DNA from: Arcobacter venerupis
GTDB lineage: Bacteria > Campylobacterota > Campylobacteria > Campylobacterales > Arcobacteraceae
Assembly: GCF_013201665.1 (NCBI RefSeq)
Contig: NZ_CP053840.1
Location: 806,001 to 870,000, forward strand
DNA: 64,000 bases
Direction: 5' to 3'
Shown here: in pieces, positions 8,580 to 17,845 of the stretch
How the letters are laid out: the number at the start of each line of letters is the position of its first letter
Position numbering within the stretch: the stretch's first letter is position 1
Program-made: the position numbers and the translations under genes
Notes under the pieces: model-generated
Seen by the model: only the letters and a program-made list of their open reading frames with translations
What the model was told of the DNA's origin: nothing
Database searches by the model: none

Positions 8580-9899
8580 ATGAAAAAGTGGCTTTTATCA
8601 ATTCCCTTACTAAGTGTTCTAGCATTTGCAGAAGATGTGGCTGAACCAGTAATTAATTCAGGTGATACTGCTTGGATGATGATCTCAACAGCATTAGTTA
8701 TGTTAATGACACCAATTGGATTGGCTTTATTTTATGGTGGTATGACAAGATCAAAAAATATACTAAATACATATTCAATGGTATTTGGTTCTTTTGCGAT
8801 TGCATTTATTGCATGGATCGTTGCAGGATTTTCTATCGCATTTGGAACTATTGATGGTTCTATGAATGAATTTATAGGTGGATTTGAAAATGTTATGCTA
8901 AATGGCATTAGTTGGAAAGATTTTGCAAGTGTTGATTTAGGACAACTTTATCCTAAATTTGTATTTGTAGTTTTCCAAGGTACTTTTGCAGCAATTACTG
9001 TAGCAATTGCTTCTGGTTCAGTTATTGAAAGAATGAAATTTTCATCTTGGATGACTTTTGCAGCTATTTGGACAATTGTTGTTTATGCACCAATTGCACA
9101 TATGGTTTGGGGTGGAGGATACTTATTTAATGAAGGTGCTCTTGACTTCGCAGGTGGAACAGTTGTTCATATGAATGGTGGTCTTGCTGGTTTAGTTTTA
9201 GCTGTGCTTCTTGGAAAAAGAGCTGGTTATAATAAAGTAGCAATGAAACCTGTAAGTATTATTTTAACAGCAGTTGGTGCTGGCCTTTTATGGTTCGGTT
9301 GGTATGGATTTAATGCAGGTTCTGCATTTGGTGCAAATGCAATTGCTGGTGTAGCATTTTTAACAACAACTGTAGCTGCTACTGTGGCAACTCTTGCATG
9401 GTTAGCAATTGAAGCTATAATATTTAAAAAACCAACACTTCTAGGTGCTGCTTCTGGTGCTATTGCTGGATTAGTTGCTATTACTCCTGCTGCTGGATTT
9501 GTAAGCGTAGGTGGAGCTCTTATTATTGGTATTGTTGGGGCAATTGTAGCCTTCTTTGGGGTTTCAATCGTTAAGAAAAAACTTGGTTATGATGATAGTT
9601 TAGATGCATTTGGTATTCACTTCCTTGCTGGTTTATGGGGAGCAATTGCAACAGGTATCTTTGCACTTAATGACAAAGATTTATTATGGGATGGTCCTCT
9701 TAAAGCTTCAGATGATAGAGTGGCACAAATTTTAGTTCAATGTGAGTCTGCACTAATTGTAGGTGCTTATACATTAATCGGAACAATAGTTGTTTATTAT
9801 ATTGCCTCATTCCTTACTGGTGGAGCGCGTGTAAATGAAGATAAAGAGAGTCAAGGTTTAGATGAATCAGTACACGGTGAACGTGGCTTCAACTTATAA
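8580..9899 (+). CDS. amt: Ammonium transporter Amt
   Basis: 439 residues; a cleavable-looking N terminus (MKKWLLSIPLLSVLAFAE) followed by 11 TM helices. Amt signatures are clear: DTAWMMISTALVMLM, GLALFYGGMTRSKN, the ammonium-site region APIAHMVWGGGYL, DFAGGTVVHMNGG, GWYGFNAGSAFG and the second pore His in DAFGIHFLAGLWG. It imports ammonium/ammonia across the inner membrane. The PII gene follows 22 bases downstream, the standard amt-glnK pair in which PII blocks the channel when nitrogen is plentiful. Confidence 0.95.
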   Translation: MKKWLLSIPLLSVLAFAEDVAEPVINSGDTAWMMISTALVMLMTPIGLALFYGGMTRSKNILNTYSMVFGSFAIAFIAWIVAGFSIAFGTIDGSMNEFIGGFENVMLNGISWKDFASVDLGQLYPKFVFVVFQGTFAAITVAIASGSVIERMKFSSWMTFAAIWTIVVYAPIAHMVWGGGYLFNEGALDFAGGTVVHMNGGLAGLVLAVLLGKRAGYNKVAMKPVSIILTAVGAGLLWFGWYGFNAGSAFGANAIAGVAFLTTTVAATVATLAWLAIEAIIFKKPTLLGAASGAIAGLVAITPAAGFVSVGGALIIGIVGAIVAFFGVSIVKKKLGYDDSLDAFGIHFLAGLWGAIATGIFALNDKDLLWDGPLKASDDRVAQILVQCESALIVGAYTLIGTIVVYYIASFLTGGARVNEDKESQGLDESVHGERGFNL

Positions 9900-9921
9900 A
9901 ATATATAATAAAGAGGACTAA

Positions 9922-10260
<339 letters not shown>

Positions 10261-10283
10261 TGCTTTTGCTTTGAGAATAAATT

Positions 10284-10319
10284 AAAAAGATGAAATTTAA
10301 TTATTTCATCTTTTTTTTT
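10284..10319 (+). terminator. Rho-independent terminator of amt-glnK
   Basis: Perfect 13-bp stem (10284-10296 with 10303-10315), 6-base loop, uninterrupted T run. Confidence 0.9.
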
Positions 10320-10345
10320 AGCTTTATTTTCAAATATAGTGTCAA

Positions 10346-10400
10346 GTTAACTCTTGGTTAATTCTTGATTGGGTTTTAGTTAATTATGGACTGATAAAAT
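10346..10400 (+). promoter_or_regulatory. 11-bp-phased direct repeats and extended -10 box
   Basis: GTTAACTCTTG (10346) is followed immediately by GTTAATTCTTG (10357), and GTTAATTATGG lies at 10379, exactly two more 11-bp steps on. This 7+4 direct-repeat phasing is how OmpR/PhoB-family response regulators bind. Nine bases after the last GTTAATT comes TAAAAT (10395-10400), preceded by TGA to give an extended -10. No ORF starts nearby; the next structure downstream is a terminator at 10494. Confidence 0.5.
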
Positions 10401-10406
10401 TAATTC

Positions 10407-10523
10407 ATAGATAAGTTGACGCAGCGACTTATTTATTCAATCGCTTAAGATAGATTTCTTAGACAAAATAATTTTTATGTTTCCTTGTATAAAGAAGGGA
10501 TGTCAAGAGTACATCCCTTTTTT
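10407..10523 (+). ncRNA. Candidate regulated small RNA (~115 nt)
   Basis: Between glnK and the helicase there is no plausible ORF, but there is a promoter-like element (10346-10400) and a strong terminator (10494-10523). Between them the transcript could form two small hairpins (AGCGA/TCGCT from 10423, and TAAGA/TCTTA near 10446-10461) separated from the terminator by an unpaired A/U-rich stretch, the layout of a trans-acting sRNA. I do not recognise it as 6S, 4.5S/SRP, tmRNA or RNase P RNA. The start point is inferred from the -10 box. Confidence is moderate because nothing but architecture supports it. Confidence 0.45.
10494..10523 (+). terminator. Rho-independent terminator ending the candidate sRNA
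   Basis: AAGGGATGT (10495-10503) pairs with ACATCCCTT (10511-10519) around a 7-base loop and is followed by a T run. It cannot serve glnK, which has its own terminator 175 bases earlier. Confidence 0.85.
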
Positions 10524-10603
10524 ATTTTCAATCTTTCTTAAATCTATTATGCTACTATTGCGAAATGATAACACTTTTTATAAATACAACAAACAACTAA
10601 TCC

Positions 10604-12664
10604 ATGCCTTTATCTAACTTAAATCAAGAACAACTAAGCGCAGCCACTTGTCCTGCTGGTTACAATCTTATTATTGCTAGTGCTGGAACTGGAAAAACTT
10701 CTACTATTGTAGGAAGAATTGCAACGCTTATAAATAGTGGCGTAAACCCAAATGAAATTTTACTTTTAACTTTTACAAATAAAGCAGCAGCTGAAATGGT
10801 AGCAAGGGTTGCTAAATTTTTTGGAAAAGATATTGCCAAACAAATTATGGCAGGAACTTTCCACTCAGTTTCATATAAACTTTTAAAAGAATTAAAAGTA
10901 AATATAACTCTAAAACAACCAAATGAATTAAAAACACTTTTCAAATCAATCTATGAAAAAAGAGTATTTTTTGAAAGAGATGATGAAGCAAATCCTTATG
11001 ATGGTGGATATTTGTATGATATGTACTCTTTATATCTAAACTCAAATGATGGGGAAGAGTTTGGTGAATGGATAAAGTCAAAAAATGCAAACCATGAATT
11101 ATATACTTTGATTTATGAAGATGTAATTGCTGAATTCCATGAATTAAAAACAAAATATGGTTATGCAAATTTCGATGATTTATTAACAATTATGTTAGAT
11201 ACTTTAAAAGAAAAAGAGTTTGAATTTAAAGAGATTTTAGTTGATGAATACCAAGACACAAATCCACTACAAGGAAGACTTCTTGATGCTTTTAGACCAA
11301 AGTCTTTGTTTTGTGTAGGAGATTATGACCAAAGTATTTATGCTTTTAATGGCTCAGATATTGGAATTATTTCAACTTTTGGTGATAGATATAAAGACGC
11401 AACAGTTTTTACTCTACGAAAAAATTACCGTTCAACAAAACCAATTCTAGATTTAGCCACAAAAGTTATAGAATATAATGAAAGAGTTTATGAAAAAAAA
11501 CTTGAAGTTGTACGAACTGAAAATGAACACAAACCAAAATTATTAGCTTTTAATGAACTTTTTTCTCAGTATGAATATATTTCAGAATTGATTTCTAAAA
11601 GTACAACTCCTCACAATGATATAGCGATTATTTATAGAAACAATTCAAGTGCCGATGGAATAGAAGCAAATCTAAGAGAGTTTTCAATTCCTGCAAAACG
11701 AAAAGGTGGGATGAGCTTTTTTGATTCGGTTGAAGTGAAATTTATACTTGATATTTTAGTTATGCAAATCACTCACAATGACATGATGGCTTTTATTCAC
11801 GTGGTTGAACATGGAAAAGGTATTGGAAAAGCAATTGCAAAAGATGTTTTTGATGCACTTATAAAACTAGGTGATGGAGATTTATTAAAAGGTCTTTTTT
11901 CACCAAGAGAAGATATAAATAACCCTTACGAAAATGGAAAAGTTAAAAATAGACAATTGGGACTTTTTGATGATTTTATAGAGTTAGGTTCAATTTCAAA
12001 GTTTAAAGATTGTAATTTTGAAGAGGCTTTTTTAGGGAATCCAATCTTAAAACATCCCAAATTAAATGTAGATGGCGGGAAATATTTATATGATATTTAT
12101 TTACTAATGAAACATTTAAGAAGAACAAAAATTCCAGAGACTTTAGTTTCAAGTATTTCATCTTCTATGGCATATTCAAAATTAAAAGATTTTTTATCTA
12201 CAAAAAGAGCAACACAAAAAGACGGAACAATAAATCCAAGTCAAAAGACAAAATCACTTGCCAAAATTAATAGAAAGGTAATGCTTTTAAAAAATATATC
12301 AAGAAATTTTCAAGATTTATCAAAATTCATAAATTCAATGATTTTAGGTGGAAGTGAAATGAGTGAAGGAGATGGAGTAAATCTTCTTTCAATTCATGCA
12401 AGTAAAGGTCTTGAATTCAAAGAAGTTTATGTAATAGACTTAATGGATGGAAGATTTCCAAATAGAAAACTTATGAGTAAAGGTGGAAGTATAGAAGAGG
12501 AAAGACGACTGTTTTATGTAGCCGTTACAAGAGCAAAAGATATTTTATATCTTTCTTATGCTAAATTCGACAAAATAAAAAAGATGACTTTCGTAGCTAG
12601 TCCATTTTTAAGAGAAGCGGGACTTGTAATTAAAGATGATGAAGAATCTAAAACACAAGATTAA
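10604..12664 (+). CDS. UvrD/Rep-family ATP-dependent DNA helicase
   Basis: 686 residues, a 3'-5' superfamily 1 DNA helicase. Motifs in order: Q motif LNQEQLSAAT, Walker A ASAGTGKTST, motif Ia LLLTFTNKAAAEM, Walker B EILVDEYQDTNPLQ, motif III GDYDQSIYAFNGSD, motif IV LRKNYRS, motif V LLSIHASKGLEFKEVYV and motif VI EERRLFYVAVTRAKD. Such enzymes act in excision repair, recombination control or fork restart. UvrD, Rep and PcrA cannot be told apart reliably here. No Cas4/RecB nuclease domain is seen. Confidence 0.9.
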   Translation: MPLSNLNQEQLSAATCPAGYNLIIASAGTGKTSTIVGRIATLINSGVNPNEILLLTFTNKAAAEMVARVAKFFGKDIAKQIMAGTFHSVSYKLLKELKVNITLKQPNELKTLFKSIYEKRVFFERDDEANPYDGGYLYDMYSLYLNSNDGEEFGEWIKSKNANHELYTLIYEDVIAEFHELKTKYGYANFDDLLTIMLDTLKEKEFEFKEILVDEYQDTNPLQGRLLDAFRPKSLFCVGDYDQSIYAFNGSDIGIISTFGDRYKDATVFTLRKNYRSTKPILDLATKVIEYNERVYEKKLEVVRTENEHKPKLLAFNELFSQYEYISELISKSTTPHNDIAIIYRNNSSADGIEANLREFSIPAKRKGGMSFFDSVEVKFILDILVMQITHNDMMAFIHVVEHGKGIGKAIAKDVFDALIKLGDGDLLKGLFSPREDINNPYENGKVKNRQLGLFDDFIELGSISKFKDCNFEEAFLGNPILKHPKLNVDGGKYLYDIYLLMKHLRRTKIPETLVSSISSSMAYSKLKDFLSTKRATQKDGTINPSQKTKSLAKINRKVMLLKNISRNFQDLSKFINSMILGGSEMSEGDGVNLLSIHASKGLEFKEVYVIDLMDGRFPNRKLMSKGGSIEEERRLFYVAVTRAKDILYLSYAKFDKIKKMTFVASPFLREAGLVIKDDEESKTQD

Positions 12665-12709
12665 TATTATAAAATACTGAGATTTTATTAAATTCCTATA
12701 GGAAAAAAA

Positions 12710-13870
12710 GTGGAAAAATTCTTTTTAATTATAACTGTTTGCACAATAATTATGATTTCACCGGGTGTTTCAAAACTATCTCGAACCCCAGTTGTTGTTG
12801 TTGAAATATTTTTAGGACTCTTTGCTGGATATTTCGGTTTATTATATGATGATGAAATTCTAAAATTAGTAGCTAAATTTGGATTTGTTTATTTGATGTT
12901 TTTAGCTGGACTTGAAATAAATCTAAAACTTGTAAAAATCATAAAAGCAACCCTTGCTATTAATGTAATTATGTATTTTATATTTTTGTATTCAATTGCA
13001 GGTATCGTTTGCTGGCTTTTTAACTTAGGAATAACATATTTTGTTGCTCTTCCTATTTTCTCTTTAGGTATGATTATGATGCTTATTAAAGAGTATGGAA
13101 AAGATGAACCTTGGCTAAATTTAGCTTTATCAATAGGTGTTGTTGGCGAAGTTATTAGTATTTTGGCGCTAACTTTATTTAGTGGTTGGATAGAGAATGG
13201 TTTTAATATTCAGTTTTTTCTTTCAATTTTAACTATTTTTAGTGTAATTGCTATTAGTATTTTAGGATTAAGAATTTTTTATCTTCTTTTTTGGTGGTTT
13301 CCTGAGTTAAAAAATTTTTTAATTCCAGATTCACAAGAAGATAGATATAACCAAGATATAAGATTTTCAATCTCTAGTTTACTTATTTTAGTTGCGATTA
13401 TGTTAGTTTTAAAAATTGATGTTGTTTTAGGAGCCTTTACAGCTGGATTATTTTTTAAAATGTTTTTTAATCAAAAGCACGAATTACTTGAAAAAATAGA
13501 ATCTTTTGGCTTTGGTTTTTTCGTGCCTATCTTTTTTATTTATACAGGTTCAACTGTAAAACTTGAAATGATTACTTTAGATATTTTAGAACATGCTATT
13601 TTTATTATGTTTTCAATAATTATGATTAGACTTATTAGTTCATATTTATCTTTTTACAAATACTTAAAATTTAAGCAAACAACTCTATTTGCTTTAAGTG
13701 ATTCTATGCCTTTAACTTTTATGGTTGCTATTGCAATGCTTTCATTAAATTATGGTTTAATTACTCAATCAGAGTATTTTTCTTTTATAATAGCAAGTAT
13801 GATAGATGGTCTCTTCTTAATGATTTTTATTAGAAAATTATATAAAATTTTTACTCCTAATCCTCTTTAA
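12710..13870 (+). CDS. Cation:proton antiporter (CPA2 family)
   Basis: 386 residues, about 11-12 TM helices, starting at a GTG (12710) placed after AGGAAAA. Family hallmarks are EIFLGLFAGYFG, FLAGLEINLKL and the late VDVVLGAFTAGLFFKMFF; the core is a Na+/H+ exchanger fold. There is no C-terminal TrkA-N (RCK) domain, so it is a minimal antiporter and not a KefB/C-type potassium efflux protein. The ion is not predictable. It begins 46 bases after the helicase gene and may be cotranscribed with it. Confidence 0.82.
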   Translation: MEKFFLIITVCTIIMISPGVSKLSRTPVVVVEIFLGLFAGYFGLLYDDEILKLVAKFGFVYLMFLAGLEINLKLVKIIKATLAINVIMYFIFLYSIAGIVCWLFNLGITYFVALPIFSLGMIMMLIKEYGKDEPWLNLALSIGVVGEVISILALTLFSGWIENGFNIQFFLSILTIFSVIAISILGLRIFYLLFWWFPELKNFLIPDSQEDRYNQDIRFSISSLLILVAIMLVLKIDVVLGAFTAGLFFKMFFNQKHELLEKIESFGFGFFVPIFFIYTGSTVKLEMITLDILEHAIFIMFSIIMIRLISSYLSFYKYLKFKQTTLFALSDSMPLTFMVAIAMLSLNYGLITQSEYFSFIIASMIDGLFLMIFIRKLYKIFTPNPL

Positions 13871-13894
13871 TTTATTCTCAAATAATTTATTTGT

Positions 13895-13948
13895 GAGTAG
13901 TCAAAATTAGCAATTTCTTTTATGAAAGAATTGCTAAAATGAATACTC
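13895..13948. other. Long hairpin upstream of the sox cluster
   Basis: A 54-base imperfect palindrome: TTAGCAATTTCTTT (13907-13920) pairs with AAAGAATTGCTAA (13925-13937) with one bulge, and the outer GAGTA (13895-13899) pairs with TACTC (13944-13948). No T run follows, so it is not a classic terminator. It lies between the antiporter stop and soxC and could be an attenuator, a processing site or an operator. Confidence 0.45.
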
Positions 13949-14121
13949 ATTTATCGTTGTATACTTCAAGGAACACCGATTTTAATGCTATTCTATTGCT
14001 ATGCATGAAATTTTTTATATAAGAAAAATTGATATTTTAAGTTTCATTTTAAGTTATAAAACTTATAATAACTTTGATGAATAAGGTTATAAAGATTTTT
14101 AAATAATTTAGGAGGTAAAAG

Positions 14122-15456
14122 TTGAAAAACAGTGAAGTTTTACAAAAAGATGTTAAATCTAATACTATTGAAGTAACAAGTAGAAGAGATTTTTTCAGAA
14201 AAACAGCTATTTACTCAGCTAGTGCCTTAAGTGCAGCATCAATTTTATCGCCAGTATCTGTAAAAGCAGATGAAGCGGCAATTATAAATGAAGTTCCTTG
14301 GGGTACAAAGTTAGGAGATCCAGTAGACAAGAACTTGTATGGAATACCATCGCCATATGAACATAGTAATATTAGAAGAACTCACGATTTGTTCTCATCA
14401 GGAGATGCATATGCATCTGTATCGATGTGTCCGATTCATGAATCTGAAGGTATTATTACACCAAATGGATTATTTTTTACAAGAGATCATGGTGGAACAG
14501 CCCATGTTGATCCTAATGAGTGGAGATTAATGATTCATGGTAAAGTTAAAAAAGAGATAGTTTTAACTTTGGAAGATTTAAAAAAATATCCAAGTGAATC
14601 AAGAATTTATTTTATTGAGTGTCCTGCAAATGGAAGTCCTGAGTGGAGAGGTCCTCAATTTAATAGTTTACAATTTATGAAAGGTCTTATGAGTGCTGCT
14701 CAATGGACTGGAGTTATGTTAAAAACTATTTTAGATGATTTAGGGCTAGAAAAAGATGCTATTTGGATGTTAGCAGAAGGAAGTGATAATGCCTCTAATC
14801 CAAGATCAATTCCTGTTGAAAAAGCTTTAGATGACGTAATGGTTGTTTGGGGGCAAAATGGTGAAGCATTAAGACCTGAACAAGGCTATCCTGTACGACT
14901 TATTGTTCCAGGATGGGAAGGAAACCTTAATACTAAATGGTTAAGAAGATTAGAATTCTCAGATAAACCATGGCATTCAAAAGAAGAGACATCAAAATAT
15001 ACAATGTTACAAAAATCTGGAAAAGCAATTAGATATTTCTGGGTAAATGAAGTTAACTCTGTAATTACAAGCCCATGTCCTGAAAAACCATGGACAAACT
15101 TGAAAAAAGGTGAAATGGTAGAAATAGAAGGACTTGCTTGGTCTGGACATGGAACTATTAAAGGTGTTGATATTTCATTTGATGGTGGAGATAATTGGGT
15201 TGAAGCAAAACTTAAAGGTTTAGTTTTACCAAAATCTTGGACAAGATTCTCTTATGTAATTAAATGGGATGGGAAACCATTATTATTAGCTAGTAGATCT
15301 TATGATGATTTTGGAAATATCCAACCTACAATTGATCAAGAAACTTCTGCTGTTGGTGTTGAATCAGTTTATCATAGAAATGCAATTGTAACATGGGAAA
15401 TAACAAGCAAAGGAGAGTGCAATAATGTTCAAATTAGAAAACACAAAAAAGCTTAA
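14122..15456 (+). CDS. soxC: Sulfite oxidase-like molybdopterin subunit SoxC
   Basis: 444 residues starting at TTG, chosen because AGGAGGT lies eight bases upstream and the Tat signal follows (SRRDFFRKTAIYSASAL, about residues 20-36). The sulfite-oxidase Mo domain has the ligand Cys167 in YFIECPANGSPEW, and the dimerisation domain (VEIEGLAWSGHG, GVDISFDGGDNW) follows. SoxC with its diheme partner SoxD forms the sulfane dehydrogenase that oxidises SoxY-bound sulfane sulfur, so thiosulfate can be oxidised to sulfate without stored sulfur. Its 3' end overlaps soxD by 32 bases. Confidence 0.93.
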   Translation: MKNSEVLQKDVKSNTIEVTSRRDFFRKTAIYSASALSAASILSPVSVKADEAAIINEVPWGTKLGDPVDKNLYGIPSPYEHSNIRRTHDLFSSGDAYASVSMCPIHESEGIITPNGLFFTRDHGGTAHVDPNEWRLMIHGKVKKEIVLTLEDLKKYPSESRIYFIECPANGSPEWRGPQFNSLQFMKGLMSAAQWTGVMLKTILDDLGLEKDAIWMLAEGSDNASNPRSIPVEKALDDVMVVWGQNGEALRPEQGYPVRLIVPGWEGNLNTKWLRRLEFSDKPWHSKEETSKYTMLQKSGKAIRYFWVNEVNSVITSPCPEKPWTNLKKGEMVEIEGLAWSGHGTIKGVDISFDGGDNWVEAKLKGLVLPKSWTRFSYVIKWDGKPLLLASRSYDDFGNIQPTIDQETSAVGVESVYHRNAIVTWEITSKGECNNVQIRKHKKA

Positions 15457-16609
15457 GAATAATCTTCTTAGTGTAGTTTTATCAACTTTATTAGCAACTT
15501 CTGCTTTAGGTGCAACTAAAAATGAAACTTCAGTTGATGGTGCTGTTAAATATCCAACAAAAGATGGAAAATATTCTTCATATTATGTAAATTCTCAAAA
15601 TATTAAGAATTTTAATATAGGTAGAACTCCTACAGATAGAGAAATTAGAGCTTGGAATGTTGATATAAAACCAGATGGTGTAGATTTACCTGAATTTGAT
15701 ATGAAAAATGGTGAAGTTGTATTAGGTGATGATGGTAAACCAAAAAAAGCAGAAGGTTCAGTTGAACTTGGTAATGAACTTTATGACTCACAATGTGTAA
15801 TGTGTCATGGAGATTTTGGAACAGGTGGAAAAGGTTATCCAAGACTTGCAGGTGGTACAAAAGAATCACTGAAAATTCAAAGACTAAATCCTGCTGATGA
15901 ACATCCGAATCCAGATACTGCAATAAGAACAATAGGTTCATATTGGCCATATGCCACAACTATTTTTTGGTATGTTCAAGATTCAATGCCTTTTCCTCAT
16001 CCAAAAAGTTTAAGTAATAGTGAAACATATGCACTTACAGCTTATTTATTATCAATTAATAATATTACAATTGATGGTGAAGAACTTGAAGATGAATATG
16101 TTTTAGATAAAGAAAAATTTTTAAAAATTAAAATGCCAAATGAAGATGGATTCTATCCTGAAGTTGATACAAAAGATGGTGTTAAAAATATGACAGCATT
16201 ACTTTCTGATCCAAAAATATATGGAACAGGAACAAGATGTATGAAAGATTGTATTAAAGAAGATGTAAATAATTTACTTCTAAAAATTAACATAGATTTA
16301 TCAGCTAATTCAAATCAGGCACTTTCAACAGTAAGAGATTTACCAAAGGTTGAAAATGCACAAACAACTAGTGCAGGACAAAATATTTATGAAACTACTT
16401 GTGTAAGTTGTCATGGTAATCCAGCCATTGGAGCACCAGTTTTAGCAGATAAAGAAGCTTGGGCTAAGGTAGTTGAAAAAGGAATTGATAAAGTATATAA
16501 TAATGCAATTCATGGTATAAATAGTATGCCTCCTAAAGGTGGTAACATGGATTTAACAGATGAGCAAATGAAAGAAGTAGTCGATTATATGATTAATTCT
16601 AGCAAATAA
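15425..16609 (+). CDS. soxD: Diheme cytochrome c subunit SoxD
   Basis: 394 residues with an N-terminal signal peptide (LSVVLSTLLATSALGA). Two c-type heme sites are visible, CVMCH (about 124-128) and CVSCH (about 326-330), each at the start of a cytochrome c domain; Met residues such as that in INSMPPKGG are candidate axial ligands. SoxD carries electrons from SoxC to the respiratory chain. The start is well supported: GGAGAG precedes it inside the end of soxC, and the overlap implies coupled translation at a 1:1 ratio. Confidence 0.92.
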   Translation: MFKLENTKKLKNNLLSVVLSTLLATSALGATKNETSVDGAVKYPTKDGKYSSYYVNSQNIKNFNIGRTPTDREIRAWNVDIKPDGVDLPEFDMKNGEVVLGDDGKPKKAEGSVELGNELYDSQCVMCHGDFGTGGKGYPRLAGGTKESLKIQRLNPADEHPNPDTAIRTIGSYWPYATTIFWYVQDSMPFPHPKSLSNSETYALTAYLLSINNITIDGEELEDEYVLDKEKFLKIKMPNEDGFYPEVDTKDGVKNMTALLSDPKIYGTGTRCMKDCIKEDVNNLLLKINIDLSANSNQALSTVRDLPKVENAQTTSAGQNIYETTCVSCHGNPAIGAPVLADKEAWAKVVEKGIDKVYNNAIHGINSMPPKGGNMDLTDEQMKEVVDYMINSSK

Positions 16610-16622
16610 CAAAGGAGAGCTT

Positions 16623-16976
16623 ATGAATGTAATTAAAAGGTTATTAACTGCATCTGCTATTAGTGGATTACTAGTAGTTAGTAGTTTTGCAGCTGATTCT
16701 GATTTAGTAAAACAAGGTGAAAAAATCTTTAATACTAATACTCAGGGAAATTGTTTAGCATGTCATGCTGCAAATGGTAAAAAGCTAGATGGTCCAGGAA
16801 GTATGGGCCCTGTTTTACAAAATTTATCAGTTTGGCCAGAAGAGGCTTTATATGAAAAAATTTATGATCCTTATACAACAAATCCAATCTCTGCTATGCC
16901 AGCATTTGGTAAAAATGGTTGGTTGAGTGATTCAGAAATTAAAGCAGTAGTTGCTTATTTAAAAACTATAAATTAA
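16623..16976 (+). CDS. soxX: Monoheme cytochrome c SoxX
   Basis: 117 residues with a signal peptide ending VVSSFAAD. One heme site, CLACH (44-48), and a Met ligand in AMPAFGKNG (Met92). The order GNCLACH, PGSMGPVL, then MPAFG and LSDSEIKAVVAYL is characteristic of SoxX. With SoxA it makes the SoxAX cytochrome that couples thiosulfate oxidatively to the Cys of SoxY. GGAGAG ribosome binding site; 13 bases after soxD. Confidence 0.92.
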   Translation: MNVIKRLLTASAISGLLVVSSFAADSDLVKQGEKIFNTNTQGNCLACHAANGKKLDGPGSMGPVLQNLSVWPEEALYEKIYDPYTTNPISAMPAFGKNGWLSDSEIKAVVAYLKTIN

Positions 16977-16992
16977 TAATAAGGAAAAGAAA

Positions 16993-17445
16993 ATGATTAA
17001 TAGAAGAAATTTTTTAGGTTTAGGATTAGGAGCTGTGGCAGTTGCTGTAATTCCTGGTAAATTAAGTGCAATTGATTTTAGAGAAACTAAGCCAAAAGCT
17101 TGGACTGCAACAAAAGTTGATGAAGCGGTAAAAGAACTTTTTGGAACAACAGCTACAACTGAGGGAAGTATTAAATTAAATGCTCCTGATATTGCTGAAA
17201 ATGGTGCTGTAATTCCTGTTTCTTTTGAAACAGATTTAAAAGCTACAAAAATTGCTGTTTTCCAAGATGCAAATCCTGAAAGTGCAGTTGCAGTATTTAC
17301 AATTCCTGAAAATGCAGTAATTGATTATGCAATTAGAATTAAATTAGCAAAAACTGGAACAGTAACAGTTATAGCAGAAGCTGATGGAAAATTATATTCA
17401 GCATCAAAATTAGTAAAAGTAACTATTGGTGGATGTGGTGGTTGA
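16993..17445 (+). CDS. soxY: Sulfur-carrier protein SoxY
   Basis: 150 residues. The C terminus ends IGGCGG, the swinging-arm motif whose Cys148 carries the pathway intermediates as thioethers. A Tat signal (INRRNFLGLGLGAVAVAV) agrees with export of folded SoxYZ. 16 bases downstream of soxX. Confidence 0.95.
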   Translation: MINRRNFLGLGLGAVAVAVIPGKLSAIDFRETKPKAWTATKVDEAVKELFGTTATTEGSIKLNAPDIAENGAVIPVSFETDLKATKIAVFQDANPESAVAVFTIPENAVIDYAIRIKLAKTGTVTVIAEADGKLYSASKLVKVTIGGCGG

Positions 17446-17502
17446 TTTTATTCAACTAAGCAATTAAATATTAAAATATAAATAAAAATTAAAGGAATTA
17501 AA

Positions 17503-17808
17503 ATGGCAGATTCAACAAAAATAAAAGCAAAATTAAAAGATGGAATAGTTGAAGTAAAAGCATTAGCAACACATCCAATGTTAAGTTACCAAGAAGCAGA
17601 AAGAGCAAAAAAAGAAGCAAACTTTATTACTTATGTAGTAGCAAAAGTTGGTGGGAAAATTGTTTATGAAGCTTCTACAAGTCAATTTTTATCAAAAGAC
17701 CCGTATATGAAATTTTCATTTAAAGGTGGAGCAGTTGGTGATGATATTGAGATTACTTGGAAAGATTTAAAAGGTACTACAGATGTTAGTACTGAAAAAA
17801 TTAAATAG
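17503..17808 (+). CDS. soxZ: SoxZ, partner of SoxY
   Basis: 101 residues, an immunoglobulin-like beta sandwich with the SoxZ pattern IKAKLKDGIVEVKALATHPM, then the C-terminal GDDIEITWKDLKG. It has no signal peptide and would be exported by piggy-back on the Tat signal of SoxY. 57 bases follow soxY. Confidence 0.95.
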   Translation: MADSTKIKAKLKDGIVEVKALATHPMLSYQEAERAKKEANFITYVVAKVGGKIVYEASTSQFLSKDPYMKFSFKGGAVGDDIEITWKDLKGTTDVSTEKIK

Positions 17809-17845
17809 TTACTAACTTTTAGTAATTTAATAAAAAGGAGATACG

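Noticed and set aside
15645-15959. 104-residue frame on the minus strand inside soxD
   Set aside because: Opposite-strand frame of a clear diheme cytochrome gene; hydrophobic low-complexity content without a start signal.
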